Shown: piece by piece, positions 52,963 to 61,566 of the stretch
Position numbering within the stretch: the first letter of the stretch is position 1
Layout of the letters: every line of letters starts with the position of its first letter
NCBI RefSeq assembly: GCF_017353415.1
Contig: NZ_JAFMPX010000001.1
Span: 1 to 64,000, forward strand
Direction: 5' to 3'
Source of the DNA: Arthrobacter sp. E3
GTDB taxonomy: Bacteria > Actinomycetota > Actinomycetes > Actinomycetales > Micrococcaceae
Length of the DNA stretch: 64,000 nt
Notes under the pieces: model-generated
What the model was told of the DNA's origin: nothing
What the model saw: only the letters and a program-made list of their open reading frames with translations
Databases searched by the model: none
Translations under genes and position numbers: made by a program

Positions 52963-53790
52963 TCAGGCTGGAATGCGTTTGAGGTAGTAATGCATGGGCG
53001 CATGGCGCACCTTCGTGGGCACGAGGGGAACCAGTTTGGCTGCACTTCCGAAGAAGAGCCGCAGGAGTCTGTCACTGCGCGACGACCACGGCAGGGCATA
53101 CATCTGGCGCACTTCCGGTGGGAGCATGCCTGCAGTCAAGAACCGTGCCAGCGGCATGGCAGCCCTGATCCACCAAGGTGCGGCTCTGGCCGCCAACAGT
53201 TCAGCGGCCACCGCCCTGACGGTGTCATCCACGTGCAGCTCTGCCAGCTGGTCTTCCCAATACACGGCAAAGTCGGCTCGTGACTTGGGCCAGAGTTCCG
53301 CCGGCATGCCCAGCGCTGTTCCCAGCACCGCGTAGCTGCGGTACACGGATTCCGCGTCGCTCTCAGCAAGCGCGGGGAACACGACGTCGTACGTCTGGCA
53401 GGCTGATTCATAAAGTGTCGCAGCTACCCACAATTGAAGGTGCGGGTCGGCGGCACTATAGGCAGGCACGTCGCCTGACGCTGCCCCCTTGACGGGCAGA
53501 TGGGATCGTTGGACCTGCCGTTGCACTGTTTTTCTCTGCCCTGCCGTGCCGTTGCTCAGCGCGTAGATGTAGGCCAGCGTGCCGTGAAAACGCTTGAGCG
53601 GATCGCTGGCAAAGTTTGAGTGCCCCGCCACCCCATGCCCCACGGAAGGGTGGGCAAGCTGTAGCAGGATGGCACGGCCAGCCCCGGCAAGCAGCACCGA
53701 TTCCGGTGCCACGTCCGCCAGGGTCATGGGTGTTGCCTTGTTCGCGTTCACGCTGCCAAGAATCTCATGTCGGAGGAGTTGGGCCGGCAC
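52963..53790 (-). CDS. DUF2236/MpaB-family oxygenase-like protein
   Basis: A 275-residue protein of the MpaB/latex-clearing-protein superfamily. Typical segments are LLAGAGRAILLQLAHPSVGH (heme-binding His region), FHGTLAYIYALSNG and a Tyr in YESACQTYDVVF. Such proteins use heme or a diiron site for oxygenation; most actinobacterial members are uncharacterised. Start GTG at 53790 is uncertain because no binding site is visible; an ATG at 53727 (MTLADVAPES) would lose the conserved N-terminal helix. Confidence 0.78.
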   Translation of the reverse strand: MPAQLLRHEILGSVNANKATPMTLADVAPESVLLAGAGRAILLQLAHPSVGHGVAGHSNFASDPLKRFHGTLAYIYALSNGTAGQRKTVQRQVQRSHLPVKGAASGDVPAYSAADPHLQLWVAATLYESACQTYDVVFPALAESDAESVYRSYAVLGTALGMPAELWPKSRADFAVYWEDQLAELHVDDTVRAVAAELLAARAAPWWIRAAMPLARFLTAGMLPPEVRQMYALPWSSRSDRLLRLFFGSAAKLVPLVPTKVRHAPMHYYLKRIPA

Positions 53791-53828
53791 AGCTAGCTGT
53801 TCACGCTCTGCCTTCCGCCCAACTTGGA

Positions 53829-55244
53829 CTACTTTTTGGAGATGTTCACCATTTGCTCGCGCTCCACAACCTTGATGCGCTCGCGGTTGACCTCAATGCC
53901 GGGTTTCGGCTCGTAGCTTGCACCCAAATGCTTCTCATGGGCATCGAGCTTGTTCCATCCCTCCCACGTGGTGAATTCAATGCCACGGGATTCGAGCAGT
54001 TCGAGGATTTCGCCCTCACCAGGATGTTCCGGGACGGGCAGGCTGAGCCTGTCTTCGAGGAGGCACCCGATGGTCTCCAGCGCATCACCCTTGGTGCTGC
54101 CAATCAAACCTATCGGCCCCCGCTTTATCCAGCCTGTCGCGTAGAGGCCCGGCACCTGGGTGCCGTCAACGCCCAGCACGCGTCCGCCGTCGTTCGGGAT
54201 GATGCCGCGGCGGGCATCAAAATGCACCTCCGGCAACTCAGAACCCAGATAGCCGACCGCGCGGTACACGGCCTGGACGGGATAGTCGATGAACTCACCT
54301 GTGCCACGCGCATTGCCCGTGCCGTCGAGTTCGTTGCGTTCAAAGCGAATGCCGGAGACGTGCCCGTCAGTTCCGGTGATTTCCAGGGGCGTGTGCAGGA
54401 AGTGCAGGTGAAGGCGGCGGGACGCGGCCACCCGGTTCGGATCATGCTCCTCGGCCAGCCAGTTCGTGAGCGTATTGACCATGATCTTGACCTGGTTGTT
54501 GCTCTTGACAGCAGCATCCGACGCCTCATCGAAGTCGAAGTCGTCGTCGTAGAGGACAATGTCCACATCGCGAGACTGGCTCAGTTCACGCAGCTCCAGC
54601 GGGGTGAACTTGACCTGGGCAGGCCCACGGCGCCCAAAGATGTGCACATCCGTCACCGGGGACGATTTCAGGCACGCGTACACGTTCTCCGGAATCTCGG
54701 TCGAGAGCAGGTCATCGGCGTGCTTGGACAACACGCGCGCCACGTCCAACGCCACATTGCCGTTGCCAATGACGGCCACTTCCTTGGCCTCCAGCGGCCA
54801 TTCCCGCGGCACGTCAGGGTGGCCGTCGTACCAGGAGACAAAGTCGGCTCCGCCGTAGGACCCCTCCAACTCAATGCCGGGGATGTTCAGCTCCGCGTCC
54901 TTCGTGGCCCCTGTGGCAAAAATGACGGCATCATAGAACGAGCGGAGGTCGGCCAGGGCAACGTCCCTGCCATAGGTGACGTTGCCGAAGAAGCGGATGT
55001 CCCCGCGGTCCAGCACCTTGTGGAGAGCGTTGACAATGCCCTTGATGCGGGGGTGGTCAGGCGCCACGCCGTATCGGATCAAGCCGTAGGGTGCCGGTTG
55101 AGACTCGAAGATGTCGATGCGGACTTGAACCTCACCGCCGGTGACTTCCTGGGACTTCGTTAAAATGTCTGCTGCATAGACACCTGCCGGGCCGGAACCA
55201 ATAATGGCAACGCGGAAGGGGCGGGCAACGCTCGAGTTAGCCAA
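53829..55244 (-). CDS. FAD-dependent ferredoxin-NADP reductase (FprA/adrenodoxin reductase type)
   Basis: A 471-residue flavoenzyme that passes electrons between NADPH and ferredoxin. FAD binding begins VAIIGSGPAGVYAADIL, the NADPH part has VAVIGNGNVALDVARVL, and YPVQAVYRAVGYLGS with GLYATGWIKRGPIGLIGSTK complete the family pattern. The likely partners are ferredoxins feeding P450s, desaturases or reductive reactions. Start is TTG at 55244 with AAAGGA eight bases upstream. A second gene of the same type begins beyond the window end; the two share long nearly identical segments. Confidence 0.92.
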   Translation of the reverse strand: MANSSVARPFRVAIIGSGPAGVYAADILTKSQEVTGGEVQVRIDIFESQPAPYGLIRYGVAPDHPRIKGIVNALHKVLDRGDIRFFGNVTYGRDVALADLRSFYDAVIFATGATKDAELNIPGIELEGSYGGADFVSWYDGHPDVPREWPLEAKEVAVIGNGNVALDVARVLSKHADDLLSTEIPENVYACLKSSPVTDVHIFGRRGPAQVKFTPLELRELSQSRDVDIVLYDDDFDFDEASDAAVKSNNQVKIMVNTLTNWLAEEHDPNRVAASRRLHLHFLHTPLEITGTDGHVSGIRFERNELDGTGNARGTGEFIDYPVQAVYRAVGYLGSELPEVHFDARRGIIPNDGGRVLGVDGTQVPGLYATGWIKRGPIGLIGSTKGDALETIGCLLEDRLSLPVPEHPGEGEILELLESRGIEFTTWEGWNKLDAHEKHLGASYEPKPGIEVNRERIKVVEREQMVNISKK

Positions 55245-55469
55245 GAAGAAGGTCCTTTCGAACGGTGAACCGCAACATCATGGAACGATCGTTGCGTGCG
55301 GGACGCGAATTAAGCACTGTTTTCATAGTCTAATTGGCAACCCGCTGCACGGGTAAGGGCCCGCGATTGAAAGTGACGAATCACTCATTGCGGCCAGACA
55401 GCGGCACTACCGTGGCTTTTAACCTACATCAGTGTTGTTATGTAGTTTGTGACACTTCGCCAACCTCGA

Positions 55470-56432
55470 ATGAATAGTGCCTCCGGCAATCAAAAGAAGG
55501 CACCAAAGCCGGCCCGATCCACTGCCGCCTCCGGTGTGCTCTATGGGGTGGGAGCCTACGGCATTTGGGGCATGCTGCCCATCTATTTCATCTTGCTCGC
55601 ACCCGCAAACAGTGTGGAAATTGTTGCCAACCGTGTGGTGTGGTCGGTGATTTTCTGTGCCCTCATCATCACCGCCGGCAAGGGATGGGGGAAATTTGCC
55701 ACAGCGGTGCGAAACTGGCGCATCGTGTCCACCTTGGCCGTCGCCGGCGTCCTCATCGTCATCAACTGGCTCACATATGTGTTTGCCGTGACCACCGGCA
55801 GCGTGATCGAGGCGGCCCTTGGCTACTTCATCAACCCGCTGGTCTCCGTGCTCATCGGGGTGGTGGTCCTCAAGGAAAAACTGCGCCCCCTCCAATGGAT
55901 GGCCGTGAGTGTTGGTTTTGTTGCAGTTGTGGTGTTGACCGTCAGTTACGGCAAGCTGCCCTGGATTGCCTTGGTGCTGGCTTTGAGTTTCGGCAGCTAC
56001 GGCTTCGTCAAGAACCGGATGGGTGGCCAGGTTGACGCCATCACCAGCCTGAGCATTGAGACGGCCGTGCTGACGCCCTTCGCCATCGCCGCGATGTTGG
56101 TGCTGGCCGCGATCGGCCAGACAACATTGACCGGCATGGGAGCCAGCCACTTTTGGCTGCTTGCCTCCTCCGGCATCATTACGGCCGTACCCTTGCTGTT
56201 CTTCGGCGCTTCCGCCAGCAGGCTCTCCATGACGGGGATCGGGCTGCTGCAGTTCATGACTCCGCTGATCCAGTTCGTCGTGGCCATAGTCGTGCTTGGT
56301 GAGCACATGGGTTTGGAGCGCTGGATTGGATTCGCCGTAGTTTGGTTGGCCCTGGCCATCCTCATCACAGACATGTTGTTGAATTTCCGGCGCAACGCGC
56401 GGCTGCGAAAGTTTGCCCTTCTCCAAGCTTAG
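55470..56432 (+). CDS. rarD: RarD-family EamA transporter
   Basis: A 320-residue drug/metabolite exporter of the RarD group with 10 hydrophobic helices (two EamA repeats). GVGAYGIWGMLPIYFILLAP and NRVVWSVIF in helix 1-2, EAALGYFINPLVSVLIGVVV and LQFMTPLIQFVVAIVVLGE in the second half are typical. Substrate is unknown; some family members confer chloramphenicol resistance. ATG at 55470 is used; an in-frame GTG at 55449 is also possible, and neither has a clear binding site. The stop lies inside a terminator hairpin shared with the convergent usp gene. Confidence 0.88.
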   Translation: MNSASGNQKKAPKPARSTAASGVLYGVGAYGIWGMLPIYFILLAPANSVEIVANRVVWSVIFCALIITAGKGWGKFATAVRNWRIVSTLAVAGVLIVINWLTYVFAVTTGSVIEAALGYFINPLVSVLIGVVVLKEKLRPLQWMAVSVGFVAVVVLTVSYGKLPWIALVLALSFGSYGFVKNRMGGQVDAITSLSIETAVLTPFAIAAMLVLAAIGQTTLTGMGASHFWLLASSGIITAVPLLFFGASASRLSMTGIGLLQFMTPLIQFVVAIVVLGEHMGLERWIGFAVVWLALAILITDMLLNFRRNARLRKFALLQA

Positions 56433-56442
56433 GAGAAGGGCA
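56414..56442. terminator. Hairpin overlapping the rarD stop
   Basis: An 11-bp stem (tgcccttctcc) with a 7-base loop that contains most of the rarD stop codon. It sits 5 bases before the convergent usp stop, so it serves as a common end for both genes. No strong T-run. Confidence 0.65.
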
Positions 56443-56447
56443 ACACC

Positions 56448-57269
56448 CTAGATCCCCTGCCGTTGGAAGTCTCGTGGGACAACCACCATGGGCACCGGCA
56501 ACGCACGCAGAATCTTGTTGGCGGTGGACCCCAGGAAGATCTTCCTGTTTTCTGCCAACCTGCTGGACCCGACAACAACGAGTTCGCCGGATTTCCACCC
56601 AATCCCGTCGATGGCTTCCTCAATATTGCGTCCGTGAGCGAGCGTGACGGTGACCTTTGTGTCTGGCAGTTTCGCCGCTGCCTTCGCCAAGACTGTGTTC
56701 ACATGTTGCTTGGCCGGGCTCAAGGCATTGTCCAAATCAAAGTCGGATTGTTCCGTCTGGTCAATTTCGACTACCGAAACCAGCCGCAGTGGAACATGAC
56801 GCCTGCCCGCAGCCGTGGTGCCCACGTCAAGCACCGCCTGCCACCCTTCCCGCATTCCTGTCATGACCGTCAGCCGGGTCAGCGGATCCCTGCGGTTGTA
56901 TCCCCGGGGGGCCAAAGCCACCGGAACCGGCGAGGCATGCAAAAGTCCATTGGCCACCGAACCGACGGTAAACCGTTTGAAAAGACCGTTGCTGGCAGCA
57001 CCGACCACAATCAGCGCCGCTTGATCCTCCTTGGCCGCGGCGATGAGGCCGTGAACAAAGGAATCCGCAACCCTGGTGGAAAATGTGGCGTTCACATCGT
57101 CGGGCACCATGAGCAGCGCCTGCTTCTCCATTTCTACGTCCGGAGACTTGCTGCCGTGAACAACATGGACAAGATGCAGCTCAGCGCCTTGGGTCCTGGC
57201 CACGACACCGGCGAGGGCAACGGCGTCGGCGCCTCGCTCATCGGGGCGGTATCCAACGATGTATTTCAT
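56448..57269 (-). CDS. Tandem universal stress protein
   Basis: A 273-residue protein with two UspA domains (about 1-125 and 130-265). The second keeps the ATP-binding pattern G-2x-G-9x-G-S in VVGSSRLAENRKIFLGSTAN; the first has LIVVGAASNGLFKRFTVGSV. Such proteins bind ATP and support survival in starvation or hypoxia in actinobacteria. ATG at 57269. It stands alone between rarD and a membrane protein gene. Confidence 0.93.
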   Translation of the reverse strand: MKYIVGYRPDERGADAVALAGVVARTQGAELHLVHVVHGSKSPDVEMEKQALLMVPDDVNATFSTRVADSFVHGLIAAAKEDQAALIVVGAASNGLFKRFTVGSVANGLLHASPVPVALAPRGYNRRDPLTRLTVMTGMREGWQAVLDVGTTAAGRRHVPLRLVSVVEIDQTEQSDFDLDNALSPAKQHVNTVLAKAAAKLPDTKVTVTLAHGRNIEEAIDGIGWKSGELVVVGSSRLAENRKIFLGSTANKILRALPVPMVVVPRDFQRQGI

Positions 57270-57394
57270 GCTTTCAACCCTTCTTTGGGTGGCACGGCGC
57301 GCCGGATTCCCCGGCGTGCCGCTTGTACCACTGACTGTACAGCCCGGCCCTACTGCCGAACAGGGGCCGGTGGCTGCTGTTTCACGACCGGTGC

Positions 57395-58420
57395 CTACTC
57401 ATTGGAATCCATGGCAAATTCAGATTCGGGGTCATTCCCAAACGCACCTCGAGGCGGTTTTGCGGCCATGACCCGCGCCGCCATCGCACACAACAGCGCA
57501 GCCGCAGCCACGGTGAGGAGCTGCGGTGAGGCCTGGTTCCAATATTGCATCCAGGACTGCAGCTGGATCTGTTGGTCCCCCTGCATGATGACGTCCGGCT
57601 GGCCTGTCGCCGGAAACAGCTGCGTCGAAAATGTGCCCAGCAGGCCCGCAACCAGCAGAACTGCGGCCGCACCCAGTGCCGCTGCACCCGAAGTTCTCCC
57701 GTTCGGGCGCACCACCACCAAAGCAGCGAGGATACCCAATGCAAGCAGGATCAGCGGATTGATGGACATGTTGAGAATGTATGGCCATTCAATGACAAAG
57801 TCAGCGTCATTGGACTGTTGGCTCTGCGAGTAGAACTGGTCCACAAAGAGGCGTGTTGACGCGAGAGCCAGCCACGCCAGCGCAGCCGCAACCAGACCCA
57901 GCACCAGAACTACCGCACGCAGCCAGTGCGACCACCGCGTATAGTGCCGGGCACCCATCATCAGCAGAAAGGCGAGCGCGGCAGCTCCGGGAACCAAGAT
58001 CCACACCCCGGTGTCCACGAGGGCGATGCCCCAAGGCACCACCATCGGACCATGAAAATCATCCGAAGCAGTCGTTCTTGCCGTGGGCAATAGGAACTGC
58101 GCCGTCCAGCAGAACAAGCCTGCCGCAATGACCAGCACGGACGCTGCAAGTCCCTGCCGCCACGCCCTTCCGTTCCAATTGAGGCGAGGCCCTGACGCAA
58201 ACCGCGGTGCATCCGGGGATGGTTCCGGGTCGACCGCAGGAAGGGTTTCAACGGATGTAGCGGCAGGAGGAGTCACTCTTTCTTCCTGCGCTTGCGCGGG
58301 AATGGATGGAATGGCCGGGTTGGCATCCTCCGATCCACGCTCAGGGATTTCAACTGGAAGTCTGTCTCCCCCTGGCTGAAACATTGCAGGGTACCGCTCA
58401 TCAAATTCCAAGTTGCCCAT
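57395..58420 (-). CDS. Membrane protein of unknown function
   Basis: A 341-residue protein. Residues 1-75 are hydrophilic and Pro/Ala/Glu-rich. Five hydrophobic segments follow (about 90-110, 130-150, 165-190, 220-245, 250-270), with a large extracytoplasmic loop (about 270-310, FPATGQPDVIMQGDQQIQLQ) and a last helix before the charged tail. I do not recognise it. ATG at 58420 (MGNLEFDERYPAMF) chosen because upstream sequence is atypical; GGTGGG lies just upstream. Position next to gabT is probably coincidental. Confidence 0.68.
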   Translation of the reverse strand: MGNLEFDERYPAMFQPGGDRLPVEIPERGSEDANPAIPSIPAQAQEERVTPPAATSVETLPAVDPEPSPDAPRFASGPRLNWNGRAWRQGLAASVLVIAAGLFCWTAQFLLPTARTTASDDFHGPMVVPWGIALVDTGVWILVPGAAALAFLLMMGARHYTRWSHWLRAVVLVLGLVAAALAWLALASTRLFVDQFYSQSQQSNDADFVIEWPYILNMSINPLILLALGILAALVVVRPNGRTSGAAALGAAAVLLVAGLLGTFSTQLFPATGQPDVIMQGDQQIQLQSWMQYWNQASPQLLTVAAAALLCAMAARVMAAKPPRGAFGNDPESEFAMDSNE

Positions 58421-58576
58421 CCCACCGTGCTGTCCGGTCCAAGAGAATATTGCTCCCAGCCTACCCAGCACAACATCCAAGCCGCGTCTGCATGGCTTGG
58501 GACCGGCACCTCCAATATCCCAACGCCAATACCCACCGTTCTCGGCAATGAAGGCGCTTTGAAACCGCAAAAAGTA

Positions 58577-59938
58577 CTAGACGGCGGCGCGGATTGCCTC
58601 ACAGAGGACGTCGAGGCCGTCTGCGAGCAGTTCCTCGCTGATGACCAGCGGCGGAAGCAGCCGGATCACATTGCCGTAGGTGCCGCAGGTCAGGATGATG
58701 ACCCCGGCCTGAAGACAGGCGGCCGCGATCGCCTTGGCAGCCTCGGCATTGATTTCCTTGGTGGTGTTGGCGGTGCCGGGCTTCACCAGTTCAATGGCCA
58801 TCATGGCTCCGCGGCCGCGAATGTCACCGATGATGCTTGCCTCACCCATTTCCGTCACGAGTGCCTCGAAACGGTCGGTCACGATCTTCTCGATGGTCTG
58901 GGCACGGCCGTTGAGGTCGTACTCCTTCATCGACTTGATCGCAGCCAGCGATGCAGCGCAGGCGAGCGGGTTGCCGCCGTAGGTTCCGCCAAGGCCACCG
59001 GGGTGCACGGCGTCCATGAGGTCGGCGCGGCCGGTGATGGCGGAGAGCGGCAGTCCTCCAGCGATGCCCTTGGCCATGGTGATGATGTCCGGGACCACTC
59101 CTTCGTGTTCGCTGGCGAACCATTCCCCCGTACGGCAGAAACCGGACTGGACCTCGTCGGCGATGAAGACGACGCCGTTTTCCTTGGCCCAGTTGGCCAG
59201 CGTCGGCAGGAAGCCGTCCGCGGGGACAATGAAGCCACCTTCGCCCTGGATGGGTTCGATCAGGATGGCGGCCACGGAGGCGGCACCGATCTGCTTTTCA
59301 ATCATGCTGATGGCGCGGCGAGCAGCGTCCTGGCCCTTGATCTCGGATTCCTCGCGGTACGGGTAGCTCATGGGCACGCGGTAGATCTCAGGGGCGAACG
59401 GGCCGAAGTTAGTCTTGTACGGCATGGCCTTGGCGGTCAGCGCCATGGTCAGGTTGGTGCGGCCGTGGTAGGCGTGGTCGAAGGCGACAATGGCGTCGCG
59501 GCCAGTGGCCAGGCGCGCCACCTTCACAGCGTTTTCCACGGCTTCGGCGCCGGAGTTGAACAGCACTGTGCGCTTCTCATGAGTACCGGGGGTGAGAGCG
59601 TTCAGCTCTTCGGCGACTGCCACATAGCTTTCATAGGGGGTGACCATGAAGCACGTGTGGGTGAAGTGGCCCACCTGCTCACGAACGGCTTCCACCACAT
59701 TGGCGTCGGAGGCGCCCACTGAGGTGACGGCGATGCCCGAGCCCAGGTCGATAAAGGAGTTGCCATCCACATCGGTGATGATGCCGCCGTCGGCGTCCGC
59801 AACGTACACCGGGACGCTGGAGGCCACCCCGCCTGCCACGACTGCCTTGCGGCGGGCGTCGAGGTCCACTGACTTCGGACCCGGGAAGGTCCCCAAAATC
59901 TGGCGCTTTTGGGCAAGACGGTACTGAATATCTGTCAT
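58577..59938 (-). CDS. gabT: 4-aminobutyrate aminotransferase
   Basis: A 453-residue class III PLP aminotransferase that converts 4-aminobutyrate plus 2-oxoglutarate to succinate semialdehyde and glutamate. D261 in FIADEVQSGFCRTG holds the PLP ring nitrogen, and K290 in ITMAKGIAGGLP forms the Schiff base; SGAEAVENAVKVAR near residue 129 binds the phosphate. ATG at 59938 with AAAGGA upstream; a longer reading to 60196 runs out of the neighbouring gene and is not used. It follows the aldehyde dehydrogenase gene by 56 bases on the same strand. Confidence 0.95.
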   Translation of the reverse strand: MTDIQYRLAQKRQILGTFPGPKSVDLDARRKAVVAGGVASSVPVYVADADGGIITDVDGNSFIDLGSGIAVTSVGASDANVVEAVREQVGHFTHTCFMVTPYESYVAVAEELNALTPGTHEKRTVLFNSGAEAVENAVKVARLATGRDAIVAFDHAYHGRTNLTMALTAKAMPYKTNFGPFAPEIYRVPMSYPYREESEIKGQDAARRAISMIEKQIGAASVAAILIEPIQGEGGFIVPADGFLPTLANWAKENGVVFIADEVQSGFCRTGEWFASEHEGVVPDIITMAKGIAGGLPLSAITGRADLMDAVHPGGLGGTYGGNPLACAASLAAIKSMKEYDLNGRAQTIEKIVTDRFEALVTEMGEASIIGDIRGRGAMMAIELVKPGTANTTKEINAEAAKAIAAACLQAGVIILTCGTYGNVIRLLPPLVISEELLADGLDVLCEAIRAAV

Positions 59939-59994
59939 GATATTCCTTTCAACGTGGTCAAAATGGGAACTGCTGAGTGGCAAGCTAAGGCGTT

Positions 59995-61425
59995 TTAGGC
60001 CTCCAGATTGCTCATGACGTGCTTGATGCGTGTGTAGTCTTCGACGCCGTAAATGGACAGGTCCTTGCCATAGCCGGACTGCTTGAACCCACCGTGCGGC
60101 ATCTCTGCGGTGAGCATGATGTGGGTGTTGATCCACACGGCACCGAAATCCAGGTCGCGGGAGACGCGCATGGCAACACCGTGATTTGAGGTCCACACAC
60201 TGGAAGCAAGGGCATACTCGACGTCGTTGGCCATCTCGACGGCTTCTTCTTCGGTCTTGAAGCTCTGGACCGTAATGACGGGACCAAACGTTTCCTGCTG
60301 CACAATGTCGTCGGTCTGCTTGACGCCGTCAACCACCGTGGCTTCAAAGAAGAAGCCCTTGTCGCCCACACGCTTGCCGCCGGTCACAACGGTTGCGTAG
60401 TCGGGGATGTTCTCGACAACCTTCACCACCTGGTTGAAGTGGTTGACGTTGTTCAGCGGGCCGAAGTAGTTCTTGGTGTCGTCCTCAAGGCCGGTTTCCA
60501 GCCCCTTGGTCGCCGTGGCCAGAGCCGAGACGAACTCGTCGTGGGCTGACTCTTCCACCAGTACGCGGGTGATGGCGGTGCAGTCCTGGCCGGCGTTGAA
60601 AAAGGAGTACTCGGCAATTTCCTGGGCCGTCTTGCCCAGGTTGGCGTCGGCGAAAACAATGGCCGGAGCCTTGCCGCCCAGTTCCAGGTGTGCGCGCTTG
60701 AGTCCCTTGGCTGCACCCGTGGCAACGGCAATGCCTGCCCGGACTGATCCGGTGATGGAGACCATGGCAGGGGTTTTGTGCTCAACCATGGCAGCGCCCG
60801 TGCCACCGTTGCCCAACACGAAGTTCAGCACGCCGGCAGGGACAATGCCCTTGGTGATATCGGCAAACACCAGCGTGCTTTCCGGCGTGGTGTCACTAGG
60901 TTTGAGCACCACGGTGTTGCCGGCGGCCAGTGCCGGGCCGATCTTCCAAATGAGCATGAGGAACGGATAGTTCCACGGAGTTACCTGGGCAATGACGCCC
61001 ACAGGTTCACGGCGCACATAAGACGTGAAGTTTTCCATGTATTCGCCGGCGGAGCGGCCCTCCATGAGGCGTGCCGCACCGGCAAAGAAGCGCAGCTGGT
61101 CGGCGCCTGCTGCCACTTCTTCGGAAGCGATCATGGCCTTGACTTGGCCGGTGTTGCGGTGCTGGGCCTCCACGAGTTCATCGCTGCGCGCCTCCACGGC
61201 GTCGGCAAGTTTGAGCAGCACGCTCTGGCGCTGGCTAGGCGTGGCATGCTTCCACGTCTTGAACGCAGTGGCCGCAGCTTCCATGGCAGCATCCACATCC
61301 GCTTGGCTGGAGATGGGCGCCTTCGCCACAATCTCGCCATTGCTGGGATTGACCAAGTCAAGGGAATCTGTCCCCGTAACGGGAACGAACTCACCATTGA
61401 TGAAGTTCTGCAAGGTTTGGACCAC
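59995..61425 (-). CDS. Aldehyde dehydrogenase, gamma-aminobutyraldehyde/succinate-semialdehyde type
   Basis: A 476-residue NAD(P)-dependent aldehyde dehydrogenase. The general base is E248 (LELGGKAPAIV) and the nucleophile is C282 (FFNAGQDCTAITR). LIWKIGPALAAGNTVVLKPS lines the cofactor site. The sequence fits gamma-aminobutyraldehyde dehydrogenase (PatD/Prr) of putrescine degradation, but succinate-semialdehyde dehydrogenase is possible. With GabT and PucR it forms a GABA/putrescine unit. GTG at 61425 is chosen because AGAGG lies eight bases upstream; the TTG at 61434 is too close to it. Confidence 0.88.
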   Translation of the reverse strand: MVQTLQNFINGEFVPVTGTDSLDLVNPSNGEIVAKAPISSQADVDAAMEAAATAFKTWKHATPSQRQSVLLKLADAVEARSDELVEAQHRNTGQVKAMIASEEVAAGADQLRFFAGAARLMEGRSAGEYMENFTSYVRREPVGVIAQVTPWNYPFLMLIWKIGPALAAGNTVVLKPSDTTPESTLVFADITKGIVPAGVLNFVLGNGGTGAAMVEHKTPAMVSITGSVRAGIAVATGAAKGLKRAHLELGGKAPAIVFADANLGKTAQEIAEYSFFNAGQDCTAITRVLVEESAHDEFVSALATATKGLETGLEDDTKNYFGPLNNVNHFNQVVKVVENIPDYATVVTGGKRVGDKGFFFEATVVDGVKQTDDIVQQETFGPVITVQSFKTEEEAVEMANDVEYALASSVWTSNHGVAMRVSRDLDFGAVWINTHIMLTAEMPHGGFKQSGYGKDLSIYGVEDYTRIKHVMSNLEA

Positions 61426-61566
61426 GGTGTTCAACCTCTTTAGCTCGATGTGGGCGCCGCGGATTCAACGCCGTACATGCGCTAGCCTAAGCCAGCACAC
61501 CTGACAAAGAGAATGGCCAAGTGCACCATGGCAATTGTGTGCATAGTGCGTTTGTATAGTTGTGTC
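61426..61566. promoter_or_regulatory. Divergent promoter region of pucR and the GABA genes
   Basis: In the plus direction TATAGT (61555-61560) lies six bases before the pucR ATG at 61567, which suggests that the pucR transcript has no leader. Overlapping inverted segments atggcaattgtgtgcat (61528-61544) are a candidate regulator site. Confidence 0.5.

Noticed and set aside
53616-55163. A long open frame on the plus strand (about 515 codons) opposite the ferredoxin-NADP reductase gene
   Set aside because: It is an antisense shadow caused by GC-rich codon use; its translation is His/Arg/Val-rich with no recognisable domain, while the minus strand carries a clear enzyme.
58292-59722. A 476-codon open frame opposite gabT
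   Set aside because: Antisense shadow of a strongly conserved aminotransferase; no ribosome binding site or family motif.
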